Part shown: positions 6,949 to 9,822 of the stretch, piece by piece
How positions within the stretch are numbered: position 1 is the first letter of the stretch
Layout of the letters: every line of letters begins with the position of its first letter
NCBI GenBank assembly: GCA_947631305.1
Contig: CANRKV010000051.1
Span: 1 to 9,822 of the forward strand
Direction: 5' to 3'
Length of the DNA: 9,822 nucleotides
Origin: an uncultured Jeotgalicoccus sp.
GTDB taxonomy: Bacteria; Bacillota; Bacilli; Staphylococcales; Salinicoccaceae
Notes under the pieces: model-generated
Databases searched by the model: none
The model's input: only the letters and a program-made list of their open reading frames with translations
What the model was told of the DNA's origin: nothing
Program-made: the position numbers and the translations under genes

Positions 6949-8165
6949 AAGAATCGACGCTCCTTCAGGACACTTAATACGAATAGCAGCGCTGCAGCTA
7001 TCACAAGTGTCACTATCATAATGTCGATTTCCATCGTAAAGCGGCCGTTTAATATAATCTCTTCCATCCAGGATAATCCCTGATAGCTGTAGATATAATC
7101 AAATACTGTATCCATATAAATGGGGAAATATATTCTAGGAATGATACTGCCGGCGAATAGTAAGATCAGGAACAGTACTCCAAGCTGGAGAACCATACTG
7201 ATTTTAAACGACGGAAGCAACCAGTCGATAATAATCATAATAATCACTGTTGTAAATATATAGAGACCAATCAGAACAAGCAGTCTCAGCAGGTTTTCTG
7301 GCTCCAGTTCAATACCGCCGAGTGTTAATATTCCATACGTTAAAAGGGCAGCGGCAGCAGTAATGATTGTGCCGATTGCCAGCACTTTGGCAAGACCCTG
7401 AGCCAGGTACGTCACTCCGAATATCTTCATCCGGTCTTCGAGGTTACTCCCAACGTCACGCATTAAAGCGATATACAGCATATACACCCAGACAGTCATT
7501 ATAATGAACAGCCCATTCACGATAAAATACATATTTCCCGCACTGAGATTCTGGGCTGTCTGATGTTCATCCATCAAAGTATCACTGGAAAGCACCTGAA
7601 TAAACTGGCTCACAAACTCTTCGAAAATTAAATCCTGCCGCGCTTCGTCAGTCATGCCGAACTCACGGGCATAATGATTAATCGTTAATATATTTGCCTG
7701 TGAATTTCTGATATGCCTGACCACAGTATCAATTATGCTGCTGATTACATAGCTCTCAAGCTGCATATCCGGATTGCCGACGACAATCAGTTCACTTGAT
7801 TCTCCCTGCATCATTTTTTCCGTAAATTTCCCGGGGAATATTATATATGAAACCAGCGTATTGTTTTCAATCATTTGTTTTGCATCAGTCTCCGAAACTT
7901 CAGTAATTTCAAGACCATCAGCAACATCAGCCGAGCCGGCGAGCGCCGAGACAATCATAGCTGTCTCATCACTGTCATCCAGATTCACCAGACCGACGGA
8001 CATTTTATCCGCCTCATCAAATGACAGGAGTGAGCTGACCATCCAGATTATCAGCCCTGTAAATATAACCGGTGAAAATAAAATAAGAGGAAGTGTCAGC
8101 CACTTCCTCTTAAGTCTGCTGATGTCGTTAGCGATGAATACAAATATATGCTTCATTATTCTCAT
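6945..8165 (-). CDS. ABC-2 type permease, first subunit
   Basis: The protein is 406 residues with TM1 near 23-46, an extracytoplasmic domain of about 165 residues (47-211), and helices near 212-236, 258-284, 293-314, 323-345 and 380-400. The outer domain begins SVGLVNLDDSDE, a beta-strand pattern shared in position with the second permease, and contains IIFPGKFTEKMMQG (108-121). The family is ABC2_membrane_3 by layout. The ATG at 8165 follows AAAGGA at about 10 bases; a second ATG three codons on is too far from that site. The gene begins 25 bases after the stop of the acidic surface-protein gene and ends in an ATGA overlap with the next permease, so the set is one transcription unit. It probably pairs with the second permease and the ATPase as a heteromeric exporter. 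The substrate is not identifiable. Confidence 0.88.
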   Translation of the reverse strand: MRIMKHIFVFIANDISRLKRKWLTLPLILFSPVIFTGLIIWMVSSLLSFDEADKMSVGLVNLDDSDETAMIVSALAGSADVADGLEITEVSETDAKQMIENNTLVSYIIFPGKFTEKMMQGESSELIVVGNPDMQLESYVISSIIDTVVRHIRNSQANILTINHYAREFGMTDEARQDLIFEEFVSQFIQVLSSDTLMDEHQTAQNLSAGNMYFIVNGLFIIMTVWVYMLYIALMRDVGSNLEDRMKIFGVTYLAQGLAKVLAIGTIITAAAALLTYGILTLGGIELEPENLLRLLVLIGLYIFTTVIIMIIIDWLLPSFKISMVLQLGVLFLILLFAGSIIPRIYFPIYMDTVFDYIYSYQGLSWMEEIILNGRFTMEIDIMIVTLVIAAALLFVLSVLKERRFL

Positions 8166-8190
8166 CGCTGACGCATCCTTTCTATTTTAA

Positions 8191-9735
8191 TTATAATCCT
8201 GACGGAGCACCGAAGTTTTCATTCATCCACTCTTCAAACTTCGGCCCAATTTCATTATTAAAGTACGCATCAAGTTCTTCCATGCTCATCTGGCCGATAT
8301 TTTTCTCGTTATCCGCACCAGGCACTTCAATTTCACTTACCGTCTGGCTGTCGCTTGTCATGTTAAGCACAAAAGTATCTCTCGTTACATTCACACCGTC
8401 GTCAGCATAAAATGTCATATCAGCGGTCGCCTGATCTTCACCGTACACAGAATTACTTTCCATGAATAATGTCAGCGGTGAACCGGTCATTTGTTCATTA
8501 AAGTTAATATCTGCATTCCAGACTGTGTTGTCCTCTTCCTCTGTTTTAACAGAGTTAATGACAAACAAATCTTCAGAATCAGCTCTCAGTGTAATCACAT
8601 CTTCATAACCTGACTCAGTTTCATTTAAATCAGCAGTGTACCCAATAACTGATTCCATAGTTTCGTCAGTGATTGTCGCATCATAATTGAAGACTGTGCT
8701 GTCCTCAGAAATTTCCGTAGTCCCATCTACTGCAATCTGACCTGTAGATTCATCAACTGTAATTGACGTATCGAAATCACGCTGAACGATATTATCATCC
8801 CCGTCTGTCCAGACAACAGAAGTTAAACCGTCAGGGAAGCCGACATCTTCGATATTCTCAGCAGCTTCTTTTAATGAATTGTTAAGCTCAGTTGCTGTAT
8901 CTTCTGCCGATGGAGCTTGCGGGTTGCCAAGATTTGCAGCCATCATTTGAGTTTCGATAATGTTTGCGAGCTCTTCATCTTCCGCCATCTTATTAAATAA
9001 GTCCCGTAAGAATGTATGAATCTGTTCTTCTGTTAACGTCATCGTCAGTTTATCAGCATTTACTGTATTCTCTCCGACAGTAATTTCTTCACTTTCGGAC
9101 TCAAAAGCTTCGTCCGGCAGATTTTCTCTAATGAAAGTTGAATATTCATCAATGAAATATTCACGCTGCTCTTCAGTCAGTGCGCTGGTTTCAAAGAACA
9201 TCGAGTAATCAATTTCTTCTGAGCCGTCAAAACTTTCCGGGTCAAGAGTATTCAGGAACGTTGCTGCATCTGCTTCGTTAACCACCATATATTCTTCGAT
9301 GAACGGCAGTGTAAGTCCTGCTTTTTCACCTGTGATATAGGCATTTACATCTGAAATAGATAAGCCCGCTATATCTGCATTAAGTCCCATCGTACTGACT
9401 TCATTTGCCATATCCTGACCGATTGCCAGATCAATATTAGAGTTGTTAATCATTTCTGACATCCCCATCTCCTCGAGCGATGGGTCGTTTGTTTCCGCTG
9501 TAATTCCTAATGTTGATTCAATCGCATTAGTTTGAGCGTGTTCATACCAGTCAAGTTCGCTTTCAAATCGTTCGTCAAACATTTCAAAAGTACCTTCAAC
9601 ATCATCAAGTTCAGCCATTAGGTAATTATTCTTCGGGTTATTCACCATCGTCTGAAAAAGAATGTATGCCCCGATTGCCAATACTGCAACAATCCCGACC
9701 GACACCCCTAAAATTGTTAAACCTTTTTTCCCCAT
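8191..9735 (-). CDS. Membrane-anchored acidic extracytoplasmic protein, possibly DUF6583 family
   Basis: I do not recognise a biochemical function. The 514-residue protein starts with a short basic end and one hydrophobic helix (residues 7-28) with no lipobox cysteine and no clear signal-peptidase site, so it should stay anchored with the rest outside the cell. It contains no cysteine and is very rich in Asp and Glu. Residues about 40-270 look mainly helical, with a VNADKLTMTLTEEQ segment (225-238) followed by an acidic helix. Residues about 300-470 alternate hydrophobic and polar positions with many Thr and Val, suggesting beta-sheet. A short helical tail (485-506) ends the protein. The overall look recalls the uncharacterised DUF6583 proteins of staphylococci, from memory and unverified. 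It heads the operon of two permeases and an ATPase, so a role as exporter accessory or extracellular substrate acceptor is inferred. AAGGAG lies 8 bases before the ATG. Confidence 0.85.
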   Translation of the reverse strand: MGKKGLTILGVSVGIVAVLAIGAYILFQTMVNNPKNNYLMAELDDVEGTFEMFDERFESELDWYEHAQTNAIESTLGITAETNDPSLEEMGMSEMINNSNIDLAIGQDMANEVSTMGLNADIAGLSISDVNAYITGEKAGLTLPFIEEYMVVNEADAATFLNTLDPESFDGSEEIDYSMFFETSALTEEQREYFIDEYSTFIRENLPDEAFESESEEITVGENTVNADKLTMTLTEEQIHTFLRDLFNKMAEDEELANIIETQMMAANLGNPQAPSAEDTATELNNSLKEAAENIEDVGFPDGLTSVVWTDGDDNIVQRDFDTSITVDESTGQIAVDGTTEISEDSTVFNYDATITDETMESVIGYTADLNETESGYEDVITLRADSEDLFVINSVKTEEEDNTVWNADINFNEQMTGSPLTLFMESNSVYGEDQATADMTFYADDGVNVTRDTFVLNMTSDSQTVSEIEVPGADNEKNIGQMSMEELDAYFNNEIGPKFEEWMNENFGAPSGL

Positions 9736-9773
9736 AATAAAATCTCCTTTGCTGTGCGTTAATTTACTCTAAT

Positions 9774-9779
9774 ATTATA
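9774..9779 (-). promoter_or_regulatory. Probable -10 box of the ABC exporter operon promoter
   Basis: On the - strand a perfect TATAAT would start transcription near 9767, leaving a leader of about 31 bases with AAGGAG near its end. The -35 region has no good match to TTGACA at 16-18 bases and is occupied by a dyad, so the promoter may depend on an activator. Confidence 0.55.
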
Positions 9780-9789
9780 TTTAGTTCAT

Positions 9790-9815
9790 ATTTTACCACA
9801 TAGTATGTCTAAAAT
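9790..9815. promoter_or_regulatory. Nested dyad upstream of the ABC exporter operon, candidate regulator site
   Basis: Outer arms ATTTTA (9790-9795) and TAAAAT (9810-9815) enclose inner arms ACATA and TATGT, which pair around a single base (9798-9808). The outer and inner arms are offset by one base, so the whole is nearly but not perfectly symmetric. It covers the expected -35 position of the operon promoter, where a repressor or an activator could act. No regulator gene lies in the window. Confidence 0.45.
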
Positions 9816-9822
9816 GTGACGC

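Noticed and set aside
7774..8190. Open reading frame of 138 codons on the + strand over the first permease gene
   Set aside because: Antisense shadow of the permease with Ser-rich composition and no family resemblance.
1..9822. CRISPR array, insertion sequence, tRNA or direct-repeat attachment sites
   Set aside because: No regularly spaced repeats, transposase-like protein, cloverleaf or flanking direct repeats were found; the window is ordinary dense coding sequence.

Overview
The window looks like chromosome of a low-GC Gram-positive coccus of the Staphylococcaceae or a close relative. The supports are AT-rich intergenic DNA, strong AAGGAG-type ribosome sites, a small thioredoxin-type glutathione peroxidase, an RND pump without an adaptor gene, and ABC-2 exporters without an outer-membrane partner. 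The extracytoplasmic parts of several proteins are strikingly rich in Asp and Glu, which would fit a halotolerant genus such as Jeotgalicoccus or Salinicoccus; that genus-level guess is inference. No mobile element, CRISPR array, tRNA or rRNA was seen. Coding density is high and no gene-free stretch exceeds about 150 bases.

Layout from left to right. (1) A glutathione peroxidase on the + strand, ending at a strong hairpin that is also the terminator of the convergent next gene. (2) A large RND-family efflux pump on the - strand, divergent from (3) a TetR-type regulator on the + strand. The 144 bases between the two start codons hold two well-formed promoters pointing away from each other, and a 12-base palindrome lies between them, so this is very probably a self-regulating repressor/pump pair. 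(4) A second strong hairpin separates the regulator from a convergent dihydrofolate reductase gene on the - strand. (5) A four-gene - strand operon fills the right half: a membrane-anchored, cysteine-free, very acidic extracytoplasmic protein of unknown function, two related ABC-2 permeases with large extracytoplasmic domains, and an ABC ATPase. The last three overlap by 4 and 14 bases. The operon has a -10 box and a large dyad in place of a good -35 box, and it may read on toward the dihydrofolate reductase gene, because no convincing terminator lies between them.

Working together: the right-hand operon encodes a complete heterodimeric ABC exporter plus a dedicated surface protein that may bind the substrate or act as an accessory. 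It is the best candidate here for a poorly described system. The RND/TetR pair is a more familiar drug, lipid or surfactant efflux module. The reductase supplies tetrahydrofolate and the peroxidase detoxifies peroxides.
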